NCBI GenBank assembly: GCA_016838895.1
Contig: JAEKNU010000039.1
Location: forward strand, 1 to 39,240
Reading direction: 5' to 3'
Length of the DNA stretch: 39,240 bases
DNA from: Chloroflexota bacterium
GTDB taxonomy: Bacteria; Chloroflexota; Anaerolineae; Anaerolineales; Anaerolineaceae
Shown here: one piece after another, positions 1 to 8,487 of the stretch
Layout: each line of letters begins with the position of its first letter
Position numbering within the stretch: the stretch's first letter is position 1
Made by a program: the position numbers and the translations under genes
Notes under the pieces: model-generated
Seen by the model: the letters and a program-made list of their open reading frames with translations, nothing else
Told to the model about the DNA's origin: nothing
The model's database searches: none

Positions 1-5
1 TTAAC

Positions 6-30
6 AGCCTATGATAAAAATTAATAGGCT
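6..30 (+). terminator. Weak hairpin, possible terminator of an upstream gene
   Basis: A 6-bp inverted repeat (AGCCTA/TAGGCT) with a 13-nt AT-rich loop is followed by a short T-rich stretch at about 36-43. The stem is short and the loop long, so this is only a weak candidate terminator for whatever lies left of the window. Confidence 0.25.
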
Positions 31-97
31 TCAGTTCTTTTTCGTTTGCCCCGCTTTATTGAGATGATACAAAATTTGGATTGAAAATATATTTTTA

Positions 98-2971
98 ATG
101 AATAATACATATTGGCCTTACATTGTCAGATTATTTCCAAATATATTTTTATTATTTATATTGGGTTATTTGATCATTCTAACAATTAAAAAAAATCTAA
201 AATTCAGGTGGACAAAAAGATTTTTATTGGTCCTGCTCACTTTGATGATTTGGATAATTGGCGATGTGCTTATACAAATTGCTATAAATCCAATGTTATT
301 TAATTTAAGTGGAAAAATCCTTTTCTCAGGAATTGTATCTGTCCCCTATTTTTGGTTGCTCTTTGTTTTTTCCTACTCCGACCATAATAATTGGCTTACC
401 AGCCGGAGAAAATTTCTCTTATCAATCATTCCAACATTGACATTAATAATCATATATTCTGACACACTAAGCCCAATTATGCGAGTTGTTACATCAATTG
501 AGCTGCATGGGAACCTGATTGAATATACCGTAAAGTACGGGCCCTGGTTTTGGGTTCATACAGTGAGCTCATATGTGATGTTGCTATCTGGACAAATCCT
601 ACTGGTATATTCAATCCTGTATACTTCTAAAATCGTTGCTGGTCAAAAAATATTATTATCAATTTCGGCTTTCTTTCCTTTAGTTGCTAATCTTCTGTAT
701 CTGATTGGTGTTACAGGAAATAATGATTACACCGTATTTGCCTTCACCATACTTGCTCTTGCGATTGGTGTAAATTTTAAAAAATTCAAATTTCTAGATA
801 TCGGTCCAATAGCAAGAGGAATTGTTTTTGAAAATATTGTTGATCCAGTAATTGTTCTCAATGTATATGACAAAATAATTGATATCAACACACCAGCAGC
901 AAATATTGCTCAACAAGACAAAATAAATATCGTGGGACAATCATTTATCGATGTCTTTCCTAAATTTAACATTTCATTGAATAAATCGCGACAGTGCGAT
1001 AAGTTTACAGAAGACATAGGAATACCTATTAGTCAGCCCAAAATTTTTTATAGCACTCAAATTAATAAGATAAAAAGTAAACAATCTTCCTGGATCGGAA
1101 CAGTAATTGTTTTAAGAAATATTACTGATCAAGAGATAGCGAAAAAAACACTTCTGGAATTGAATCATGAATTAGATAAACGTGTTTTAATGCGTACCGC
1201 AGATCTTCAAAAGGAATTGGAGAAAAATAAGAAAATTCAAAAAGCGCTCAGGGAAAGCGATGAGCGCTACGCAATGGTTATTCAAGGCGCAAATGATGGG
1301 ATATGGGATTGGAACGTGGATACAGGCACCATATTCTTTTCACCTCGTTGGAAAGCAATGATCGGATATGCCGATGAAGAAATTCCAAATACCATTGATT
1401 CGTGGTTTGAAAAAGTACATAAAGATGATAGGAGCTCTCTACAGATTGAATTATCACGTCATTTCGATGGTGAAACCGATCACTTTGAACATACACACAG
1501 GATATTTTGCAAAGATGGCAGTGACTTATGGGTTCTATGCAGAGGGTTAGCAAAGCGTAACGATGAAGGACTCGTCTTTCGTATGAGTGGCTCCATGACG
1601 GATATCTCTCGTCAGAAACTATATGAGGAACAAATTCTATTCGATGCCATACATGATCATCTGACTGATCTACCTAACCGTACATTTATTATCGAAAGGA
1701 TCAGTCATGCCATCAATCGAGCAAAACGATCAGATAATTTATTGTTTGCCTTAATTTTCATCGATCTGGATCGATTCAAAATGGTCAATGACAGTCTCGG
1801 TCATGAATACGGAGACCAGGTATTAAAAATATCGTCCAAAAGACTGGAAACTTGTTTGCGATCAGTTGATACTATTTCAAGGATCGGTGGGGATGAATTT
1901 GTTGTTTTGATCGATTCGGTTGCTGATTTAGATGAAGTAATTACAGTATCAAATCGTATCATCCAATCCTTTTCAGAAGTTATGGTTTTGAATGAAAATG
2001 AAGTTTCAATCAGCGCAAGTCTGGGGGTTGTTGTTTTTTGCGATGAATATGATAATGCAGAAGAAATTATTCGTGATGCAGATATCGCGATGTATCAAGC
2101 AAAAAAGAATTCCCATCAACAATATGAGATTTTTGATACTTTGATGAGACAAAATTTGGAATTGCGTCAAAAAATGGAATCAGAACTACGTCTTGCTTTG
2201 CAATACGATCAATTTGAATTGTTCTACCAGCCAATATTACATGTTAAAGATCTTTCATTAATAAGTTTTGAAGCCTTAATTCGTTGGCGGAAATCTGATA
2301 CTGAATTCATCAATCCCATGGATTTTATCCCAATTGCAGAAGAAACTGGTCTGATTATTCCAATCGGCCAATGGGTAATACAGGAAGTCTGTAAACAGAT
2401 TTCCGATTGGAAAAGCGTTCTCCCCCATGGGAAGAATGTTATGGTGAGTATTAATGTATCGGCTAAACAATTTTCTGACCCCCAATTATGGGCAATCGTA
2501 ACAAAATGTCTCAGTGATTTCCAGATTGAAGGGAATAATCTTGCGATTGAGATTACAGAAAGTATAATTATCGATGAAAAAGAGAACGCCATTAAAATGC
2601 TTGGGCAGCTGCGTGGATTAGGTATTCAAATCTACATTGATGATTTTGGCACCGGTTATTCGTCATTGAGTTATTTGCATACATTGCCTTTTGATGCCCT
2701 GAAAATCGATAAATCATTTATTAATCAGATGTTCTCAACTGATGAATCAACAAGCATTGAAATTGTTCAGACAATCATCTCCTTGAGTAAAGAGCTTCGG
2801 AAAAAGGTGATTGCAGAAGGTGTAGAAACACAAAAAGAACTGGATATGCTAAATAATATCGGTTGCGGTTATTTTCAGGGATACCTTGAATCAAAACCGA
2901 TGGACAAGATCAAAGCAAGCGACTATTTGGCAAAGGAAATTTCAAATTTGAAGTATGCATCTGAGCAATAA
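98..2971 (+). CDS. 7TM-PAS-PAS-GGDEF-EAL cyclic-di-GMP turnover protein
   Basis: A 957-residue membrane sensor predicted to make and/or degrade c-di-GMP. Residues 1-230 hold about seven hydrophobic segments and resemble the 7TM region found at the N-terminus of some histidine kinases. A PAS-like region follows (about 240-350), then a charged helical linker, a second PAS with its PAC tail (about 390-510), GGDEF (about 520-680) and EAL (about 690-945). The cyclase motif GGDEF is intact at 597-601, and the inhibitory I-site RSVD lies at 588-591, exactly five residues before it. The EAL domain keeps the E725-A-L motif, SINVSAKQF, EITES, DDFGTGYSS, the KID lysine, AEGVET and QGY, so all the usual phosphodiesterase residues are present. 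Both activities look possible; which dominates cannot be read from sequence. It stands alone, with no obvious partner gene. Confidence 0.95.
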   Translation: MNNTYWPYIVRLFPNIFLLFILGYLIILTIKKNLKFRWTKRFLLVLLTLMIWIIGDVLIQIAINPMLFNLSGKILFSGIVSVPYFWLLFVFSYSDHNNWLTSRRKFLLSIIPTLTLIIIYSDTLSPIMRVVTSIELHGNLIEYTVKYGPWFWVHTVSSYVMLLSGQILLVYSILYTSKIVAGQKILLSISAFFPLVANLLYLIGVTGNNDYTVFAFTILALAIGVNFKKFKFLDIGPIARGIVFENIVDPVIVLNVYDKIIDINTPAANIAQQDKINIVGQSFIDVFPKFNISLNKSRQCDKFTEDIGIPISQPKIFYSTQINKIKSKQSSWIGTVIVLRNITDQEIAKKTLLELNHELDKRVLMRTADLQKELEKNKKIQKALRESDERYAMVIQGANDGIWDWNVDTGTIFFSPRWKAMIGYADEEIPNTIDSWFEKVHKDDRSSLQIELSRHFDGETDHFEHTHRIFCKDGSDLWVLCRGLAKRNDEGLVFRMSGSMTDISRQKLYEEQILFDAIHDHLTDLPNRTFIIERISHAINRAKRSDNLLFALIFIDLDRFKMVNDSLGHEYGDQVLKISSKRLETCLRSVDTISRIGGDEFVVLIDSVADLDEVITVSNRIIQSFSEVMVLNENEVSISASLGVVVFCDEYDNAEEIIRDADIAMYQAKKNSHQQYEIFDTLMRQNLELRQKMESELRLALQYDQFELFYQPILHVKDLSLISFEALIRWRKSDTEFINPMDFIPIAEETGLIIPIGQWVIQEVCKQISDWKSVLPHGKNVMVSINVSAKQFSDPQLWAIVTKCLSDFQIEGNNLAIEITESIIIDEKENAIKMLGQLRGLGIQIYIDDFGTGYSSLSYLHTLPFDALKIDKSFINQMFSTDESTSIEIVQTIISLSKELRKKVIAEGVETQKELDMLNNIGCGYFQGYLESKPMDKIKASDYLAKEISNLKYASEQ

Positions 2972-3023
2972 TGATTTCATACCAACGATCATATATTCAA
3001 ACCTTTGCTGTTCTATTTATGAA

Positions 3024-3253
3024 TTAATACCGTTGTTCCCGGTTTTCACGCACAGAATCAATGATTTCCTCACGGGAAATATCTGTATCAATCCCCTCTA
3101 CATCCAATGGAGATTTCGACTCCTTGATTGAGCGAACAATAAAAGTACCGCCGTTTCTGCGTTTTATAATCACATCCCCATTTTCTCTGCTTGCTGCAAA
3201 ATTTCAGCTAGGTTTTGCCGTGCTTGTGAAATAGAATCATTGCATTCATTCAT
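3024..3253 (-). pseudogene. Frameshifted Phd/YefM-type antitoxin relic
   Basis: On the minus strand an ATG at 3253 opens a reading frame (SISQARQNLAEILQQAEK) that stops early near 3172. Read one base over from about 3182, translation continues as GDVIIKRRNGGTFIVRS, then SPLDVEGID and SREEIIDSVRENRE, to a TAA at 3024. Joined, the two parts give about 76 residues with the layout of type II antitoxins of the Phd/YefM class: an N-terminal 'ARQNLAxLL' helix, an 'I.RRNG..F.VR' strand, and a C-terminal toxin-wrapping tail. The break fits loss of one A from an A-run before TGGGG. No toxin gene follows in the 50 nt before the c-di-GMP gene, so this is probably a decayed, orphaned half of a toxin-antitoxin pair. 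Confidence 0.65.
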
Positions 3254-3336
3254 CCAAGAAAACTGGATGAGAAAACACTCAACTTTCACCTAAGTGATGT
3301 CAGAAGTAGGTCATAAAAAATTAATGATAGATAATC

Positions 3337-3364
3337 GTAGGGATTTAGCATGCTAAATCCCTAC
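3337..3364. repeat. Perfect 28-bp palindrome, repeat family A, copy 1
   Basis: This palindrome is centred on GCATGC. Its core GATTTAGCATGCTAAATC is shared exactly with the palindrome at 12703-12742, while the outer arms differ but stay self-complementary. That is the pattern of a dispersed palindromic element. Confidence 0.7.
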
Positions 3365-3486
3365 AAACAATAATAATGATTTCAATAAAAATTTCTGAAT
3401 AGCCTCCACTTACCTACCATCACAAAATGTATTCCTGTCTTTGGGAACAATTGAGCGGATTCCCTCCATCCATTCAGTACTGGTGT

Positions 3487-3526
3487 GTCGTCGCGAGGGC
3501 GCTTTTTGCCCGCGGCGATCTCCCGC
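3487..3526. repeat. GC-rich dispersed repeat fragment
   Basis: A GC-rich patch in AT-rich intergenic DNA with CGCGAGGGCGC...GCCCGCGGCGATCTCCCG. The end GCGGCGATCTCCCG has a near-copy at about 7148-7162 in another intergenic region. The open frame at 3441-3656 crosses this and the next repeat and looks non-coding. Confidence 0.5.
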
Positions 3527-3541
3527 CAAAACAAAGAGTTC

Positions 3542-3603
3542 TGTAGGGGTAGATTTAGAAAATCATTTCCATCCCAAAGCGATCTTTAAAATCTACCCCT
3601 ACA
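3542..3603. repeat. Inverted repeat with 15-bp arms
   Basis: The arms TGTAGGGGTAGATTT (3542-3556) and AAATCTACCCCTACA (3589-3603) are perfectly complementary around a 32-nt loop. There is no T-tract, so a terminator is unlikely. It resembles the TGTAGGGGTGGG... element at 10059-10121. With the items above it fills the 2972-3746 gap; I see no intact gene there. Confidence 0.6.
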
Positions 3604-3746
3604 TCAAAAACGCCAAACGTGCCGAATTTTTGAAATTCTATATCCATTGCATTTGAAAAGAACCGCATAATTCCTTGGTCTTCATTCCAAATCCGTTATA
3701 AAATACAAAAATACAACTAAATATTATCTATCCAAAAAGGATAAAT

Positions 3747-5033
3747 ATGAAAAACGACGTAGAAAATTTCATTTCCAAACGCTCCTGGATCATTATGGCG
3801 GCGCTGGCGCTGACCGGACAAATCGCCTGGGCGGTGGAGAATGCCTGGTTCAACACCTTTGTTTTTGATACTATCACCCCGGATCCGCGCCCAGTGGCCT
3901 GGATGGTGGCCGCCAGTGCCATCACCGCCACCCTCACTACCCTGCTGATGGGCACGCTCAGTGATCGCACCAAATCCCGTTGGGGGCGTCGCAAACCATA
4001 CATTCTGATTGGCTATGTGCTGTGGGGCCTTTCCACCATTCTCTTCCCCATGGTCTCCTACATCAAAGTCGCCAGCATGGCCGTGGTTATGGTGGTGGTT
4101 GCCGACTCAATCATGACCTTTTTTGGTTCCACGGCAAACGACGCGGCCTTCAACGCCTGGACGGCCGACATTGCCACCAGCAGCAATCGCGGACGCGTGG
4201 AGGGTGTGCTTAACTTCAGCTTATTCCTCGCTCAAATTGTTTCCATGGTCGCCGCCGGTATGCTGATCGACTCCTTCGGCTACTTCATTTTCTTCTACAG
4301 CCTGGGCGGCATCGTCATGTTGATCGGCCTGGTTGCCGGAAGTTTACTGCAGGATGCCCCAGCCATTGAGAGCGATGAACCCCGTCCGCCATTCTGGCAG
4401 GAATTCACTGAACTTTTCAAAATTGATGTTCTAAAGGAAAATAAAAATCTGTTTATCCTTTTGCTTTTCATCATGGTCAGTAACATCGGTATGCAGGTTT
4501 CACTACCCTACCTGATTGTCTATCTGGAAAATTTTGTCGGCGTTACCAAAACCGAATTCAGCATCATCGGCGGCTCGGTCATGTTGGGCAGCGCCATCTT
4601 TGCGATTCCCTTTGGCATTCTGGCAGATCGCTGGAACAAGAAAAGGATGATTGCCGTTGCCATCATCGTCAGCAGCTTGGGTGGCATTTTACTCTCCATT
4701 GTAAAGACCCTACCCCTGCTGGCCCTGACTGGCTTGCTCTGGCAGGCGTTTTTCACCGCCGCCGGCATCGCCTCGGTGGCCTGGTTGAAAGACCTGCTCC
4801 CGGAACAAAACAGGGGTAAATTCCTGGGTATCCGCATGATTTTTTGGATCGCCATCCCCATGGTGATTGGCCCCTGGCTGGGCTCAACCCTGATCCAGAA
4901 CTTCGGCATCCCCACGTTCACTAATGCTGAAGCCGGCTTTATCCCGGTTCCGATTATCTTTCAGGTTGGATCCATGATCGCCTTGCTATCGTTGATTCCG
5001 CTTGGTTATATTCAGCGCAGGAAAAACACATGA
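3747..5033 (+). CDS. MFS sugar transporter (GPH/SLC45-like)
   Basis: A 428-residue, 12-helix major facilitator protein, predicted to import a glycoside or short oligosaccharide across the inner membrane with a cation. The loop between helices 2 and 3 carries LSDRTKSRWGRRKPY (about residues 72-86), the signature of GPH and SLC45-type sugar porters, and a second copy of the motif (ADRWNKKR) appears in the C-terminal half. The ribosome-binding site AAAGGA precedes the ATG. The stop codon overlaps the ATG of the next gene (ATGA), so translation of the GH127 enzyme is probably coupled. This pairing suggests an arabinofuranose-containing substrate that is cleaved after uptake. The exact substrate is not readable from sequence. 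Confidence 0.85.
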   Translation: MKNDVENFISKRSWIIMAALALTGQIAWAVENAWFNTFVFDTITPDPRPVAWMVAASAITATLTTLLMGTLSDRTKSRWGRRKPYILIGYVLWGLSTILFPMVSYIKVASMAVVMVVVADSIMTFFGSTANDAAFNAWTADIATSSNRGRVEGVLNFSLFLAQIVSMVAAGMLIDSFGYFIFFYSLGGIVMLIGLVAGSLLQDAPAIESDEPRPPFWQEFTELFKIDVLKENKNLFILLLFIMVSNIGMQVSLPYLIVYLENFVGVTKTEFSIIGGSVMLGSAIFAIPFGILADRWNKKRMIAVAIIVSSLGGILLSIVKTLPLLALTGLLWQAFFTAAGIASVAWLKDLLPEQNRGKFLGIRMIFWIAIPMVIGPWLGSTLIQNFGIPTFTNAEAGFIPVPIIFQVGSMIALLSLIPLGYIQRRKNT

Positions 5034-6979
5034 AGCGGGCAACCATTCTCCCAGGATATTGGTATGACTGTCAGACGGTCAATGCCGAGACAGCCATCTT
5101 CCATCAATGGGAGCAGCTTGTCGCCTCGGGCAGCATTGATAATTTCCACATTGCCGCCGGCGAATCCGATGGGTTTCGTGAAGGCTGGTTCTTCGCCGAT
5201 TCGGATGCCTTCAAATGGCTGGATGCGGCTGCTCGCATCTATGCCACCCATCCCAGCCAACGCCTGGCTGACCTGATGGATGATTTCATCGCCCTCATCG
5301 GCCGTGCCCAAATGCCGGATGGATACATCTACACCTATAATCAAATCCATTTTGCTGATACCCGTTGGGTTAATTTGCAAATCGAGCATGAATTGTACTG
5401 CCACGGCCATTTGATTGAAGCCGGCGTTTCACACCATGAATCCACCGGGCGCAGTGATCTACTCAATATTGCATGTAAAGGCGCGGATCGCATCGTGGAG
5501 GATTTCAAAGAAAAGGGTCCAAAATTCACGCCCGGGCATCAGGAAATCGAGATTGCCTTGTTACGCTTGTACCAAACCACACAACAGACAGATTATCTGG
5601 AAATGGCCAGGCAGTTCATTGAGCAACGCGGCTGCAATGTTGGATTTGGGCTCTCCATTTTCCAGCAAAATGCAAGTGCAGACCAAAGAAAGAAGATGAT
5701 TGTGGAGCAGCGGCAAACGTATATGAATACCCATGCGGATTTTATTCCATTCCAGGTGCCAGCCGGGAACGAAGCCAAAAAGCCCTGGAATATTGAACAG
5801 CGCATGATGCTCAACGCCATCAGCGGCAAATATTTCCAGCAGCACGCCCCCGTACGGAAACAGACCACACCCGTGGGGCATTCAGTACGTTTTGCTTATT
5901 TGGAAACAGCCATTGCCATGCTGACTCTGGAAAGCGGGGATAAATCTCTACTCGAACCACTTGAACGCATCTGGGACCGAATGGTTTCCCGCCGGATGTA
6001 CATCACCGGCGGTATCGGCTCCCTGCCTACACTGGAAGGCTTCGGCAATGATTACGAACTCGACCCCGAATTTGCCTATGCCGAGACCTGTGCTGCCCTG
6101 GGCAATATGTTCTGGAATTGGGAAATGACCCAACTGACCAACAAAGCACAATACGCGGATTTATTTGAATGGCAGCTCTACAATGCCTCCCGTGTTGGCA
6201 TGGGTGCAGAAGGCACGACCTATTTTTACAATAATCCGCTTGCCTGTCGCGGCGGCGTCACCCGTAAAGCCTGGTACGAGATCCCCTGCTGTCCATCCAA
6301 TATCTCGCGTACCTGGGCGGATATCGGCAAATATCTCTACAGCCATGACGAGAAGAATATCTGGGTTCACCAATATGTGGATAGTGAGATGGTATTGGCT
6401 GAAGGCGGGCCTGCAAAGATCAAGGTTCAAAGCGGGCTTCCCTGGCAGGGAAAGGTTGTCATCCAGGTAACGCCGCAAGAATCCGGAGAATTTAGCTTGC
6501 ATCTACGCATACCCTCATGGGCACGCAGTACTGGTTTGCGCATTAATAATGAAGAACAGACCACGCCTACGGCTAAAAGGATTAACACTCAGCAAACGGC
6601 TTCCGGCTTTGATCCACGTACCAGCACCTATCAGGAGATCAAACGTAACTGGTCACCTGGCGATGTGGTTGAGATTGATTTCAATATGGACATCCAAATA
6701 CGACGCGCCCACCCGAAGGTTAAGGGACACAATGGCAAAGCGGCTATCACTGCCGGACCCCTGGTGTTCTGCCTGGAAAGTGTGGATAATCCCGAGATGG
6801 ACATTTTCAATGTTCAAATCAGCCCCGACTCCCTGGCATTGCAGTTCGATGCCAATCTGCTGGGCGGTACAAACCTGATTACTGCAAAATCGCAAGAAGG
6901 AACACTCTTGACGTTAATCCCCTATCATCTATGGGGTAACCGTGGCGCATCCCAAATGACAGTCTGGATGAATGGATGA
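5030..6979 (+). CDS. GH127 family beta-L-arabinofuranosidase
   Basis: A 649-residue glycoside hydrolase of family 127, whose characterised members release L-arabinofuranose from beta-linked arabinofuranosides. Length and motifs match HypBA1 of Bifidobacterium longum. The segment GGIGS...LEGFGNDYELD holds the likely acid/base Glu336. Glu352 and Cys354 (in AETCA) and the Cys-Cys pair at 420-421 (CCPSNIS) correspond to the zinc site and the catalytic cysteine of the family. The N-terminus has no signal peptide, so the enzyme should act in the cytoplasm on substrate imported by the overlapping MFS gene. No araA/B/D genes lie in the window, so the fate of released arabinose is not visible. Related families (GH146, GH142) are less likely given the CCPxNI motif and length. 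Confidence 0.88.
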   Translation: MKRATILPGYWYDCQTVNAETAIFHQWEQLVASGSIDNFHIAAGESDGFREGWFFADSDAFKWLDAAARIYATHPSQRLADLMDDFIALIGRAQMPDGYIYTYNQIHFADTRWVNLQIEHELYCHGHLIEAGVSHHESTGRSDLLNIACKGADRIVEDFKEKGPKFTPGHQEIEIALLRLYQTTQQTDYLEMARQFIEQRGCNVGFGLSIFQQNASADQRKKMIVEQRQTYMNTHADFIPFQVPAGNEAKKPWNIEQRMMLNAISGKYFQQHAPVRKQTTPVGHSVRFAYLETAIAMLTLESGDKSLLEPLERIWDRMVSRRMYITGGIGSLPTLEGFGNDYELDPEFAYAETCAALGNMFWNWEMTQLTNKAQYADLFEWQLYNASRVGMGAEGTTYFYNNPLACRGGVTRKAWYEIPCCPSNISRTWADIGKYLYSHDEKNIWVHQYVDSEMVLAEGGPAKIKVQSGLPWQGKVVIQVTPQESGEFSLHLRIPSWARSTGLRINNEEQTTPTAKRINTQQTASGFDPRTSTYQEIKRNWSPGDVVEIDFNMDIQIRRAHPKVKGHNGKAAITAGPLVFCLESVDNPEMDIFNVQISPDSLALQFDANLLGGTNLITAKSQEGTLLTLIPYHLWGNRGASQMTVWMNG

Positions 6980-7013
6980 TGCAAAACCTATCATATGGAC
7001 TGCCTGTCAATCA

Positions 7014-7162
7014 TACCGGGAGATTGCCACGTCGGGCAAAAAACGTGTTTACTGAGCTTGTCGAAGTGCCCTCCTCGCAAAGACATAGCACATCGTGTCA
7101 TCGCGCGAGCGGGCATTTACCAAACGACTCACTTACGGATGCGTAGCGCGGCGATCTCCCGA
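7014..7162. repeat. Dispersed intergenic repeat cluster
   Basis: This stretch carries a GGGAGATTGCCACGTCGG box, the word ACTGAGCTTGTCGAAGTGCC, a CTCGCAAAGACA box and the GCGGCGATCTCCCG end also present near 3513-3526. GGGAGAT and ATCTCCC lie in inverted orientation at its ends. I take it for a decayed non-coding repeat. The open frame at 6995-7231 runs through it and has no protein-like composition. Confidence 0.55.
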
Positions 7163-7254
7163 CTGATACGGAGCTCTCCTACCTGGTCAGAAACAGGCCA
7201 ATACGCTCACCTCACATTAACACAATTATGATCATTCAATAAAGGATATGCATT

Positions 7255-8328
7255 ATGACAGAAACAAAATGGTCCATCGAAAAAGCAAACGAATGGTACA
7301 GATCACAGCCCTGGTTGAGAGGTTGCAATTTCATCCCCAGCACAGCCATCAATCAACTGGAAATGTGGCAGACCGAAACCTTCGACCTGGAAACCATTGA
7401 CCGGGAGCTGGGATGGGCAGCCGATTTGGGTCTGAACGCCATGCGGGTGTACCTGCATGATCTGCTCTGGCAGCAGGATGCCGCCGGATTCAAGCAGCGC
7501 ATCGATCAATACCTGACAGTGGCCGAGAAACACGGCATTAAAACCATCTTCGTACTCTTTGATGACTGCTGGCACGATCATCCCAGGCTGGGCACACAGC
7601 CCGCCCCACGACCCGGCGTGCATAATTCCGGCTGGGTCAAAGGACCCGGCACTAAGGTGCTGAAAGACCCCACACAATGTCAACGCCTGGAAGAGTACGT
7701 CAAGGATATTATCACTGCATATGGAAAGGATCAACGCGTTGTATGTTGGGATATCTATAATGAACCTGGCAACAATTTCCTGATCTCCCTCAATCTTCCC
7801 TCGGTTTTGCGAGTTGCAGCCATGCTCTGGCAGTTAATTCGGCACCAGTTCATACACGGCCCCACCAAACGGCTGATGCGCCATGCTTTTGCCTGGGCGC
7901 GGGAGGTACATCCCGAACAGCCACTGACAGCGGGTCTATATTACCTGCGTCCCATTCTGGGTGCAAAGCTCAACCCCCTATGTCTGGCATTGAGTGATGT
8001 TGTCAGTTTCCATTCCTATTTCAACCTGAAGGAAACGGAGAACATCGTCGCAAAACTGGAGAAACATGGACGGCCATTGGTATGTACGGAATACATGGGC
8101 CGCAACGCAGGCAGCACCTTTGAAACCATCATGCCGCTGTACAAAGAACACAAAATCGCTGCCATCAACTGGGGCCTCGTAGCAGGCAAAACACAGACCA
8201 TGTATTCCTGGGAGGATTACTACCCCGACGGTCAGGAGCCGCCCCTCTGGTATCACGACATCCTGCGCCCGGATGGCACACCTTATAAGTATAATGAGGC
8301 GCAGTTTATCAAAAGGATCACAAAATAG
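7255..8328 (+). CDS. GH5-like (cellulase superfamily) glycoside hydrolase
   Basis: A 357-residue (beta/alpha)8 glycoside hydrolase of the clan GH-A type, often annotated as 1,4-beta-xylanase or cellulase-like. WDIYNEP places the acid/base at Glu170, and VCTEYMG places the nucleophile at Glu279 near the end of strand 7. The conserved start LRGCNFIPSTAINQLEMWQ is typical of a GH5-related subgroup that usually lacks a signal peptide, and none is seen here, so action is probably cytoplasmic. AAAGGA lies upstream of the ATG. It follows the GH127 gene by 275 nt of repeat DNA, so it may have its own promoter while serving the same plant-glycan pathway. The true substrate is uncertain. Confidence 0.82.
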   Translation: MTETKWSIEKANEWYRSQPWLRGCNFIPSTAINQLEMWQTETFDLETIDRELGWAADLGLNAMRVYLHDLLWQQDAAGFKQRIDQYLTVAEKHGIKTIFVLFDDCWHDHPRLGTQPAPRPGVHNSGWVKGPGTKVLKDPTQCQRLEEYVKDIITAYGKDQRVVCWDIYNEPGNNFLISLNLPSVLRVAAMLWQLIRHQFIHGPTKRLMRHAFAWAREVHPEQPLTAGLYYLRPILGAKLNPLCLALSDVVSFHSYFNLKETENIVAKLEKHGRPLVCTEYMGRNAGSTFETIMPLYKEHKIAAINWGLVAGKTQTMYSWEDYYPDGQEPPLWYHDILRPDGTPYKYNEAQFIKRITK

Positions 8329-8370
8329 AATCAGGGATAAGCTGTGAAATATGTGCTTCGCATTTTTCCG

Positions 8371-8398
8371 TTTTTCGTGTGTTTCGTATATTTCGTGG
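8371..8398. repeat. Short TTTCGTG direct repeats
   Basis: Three copies of TTTCGTG or TTTCGTA in tandem lie in the 8329-8487 gap. They have the look of a low-complexity intergenic repeat. No function is apparent. Confidence 0.4.
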
Positions 8399-8487
8399 TT
8401 TATTGTAGTTTTTAGGAAATAATCCAAAATTGAATTGAACTACCAAAGTAAATCTAAATTACAAGCATCATCTGAGGGAGAATAAAT

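Noticed and set aside
3441..3656. 71-codon plus-strand ORF
   Set aside because: It is made of dispersed repeats, including a 15-bp-arm inverted repeat, and shows no protein-like pattern.
6995..7231. 78-codon plus-strand ORF after the GH127 gene
   Set aside because: It lies wholly in a repeat cluster and is rich in Cys, Arg and Ser, as expected from translating such repeats.
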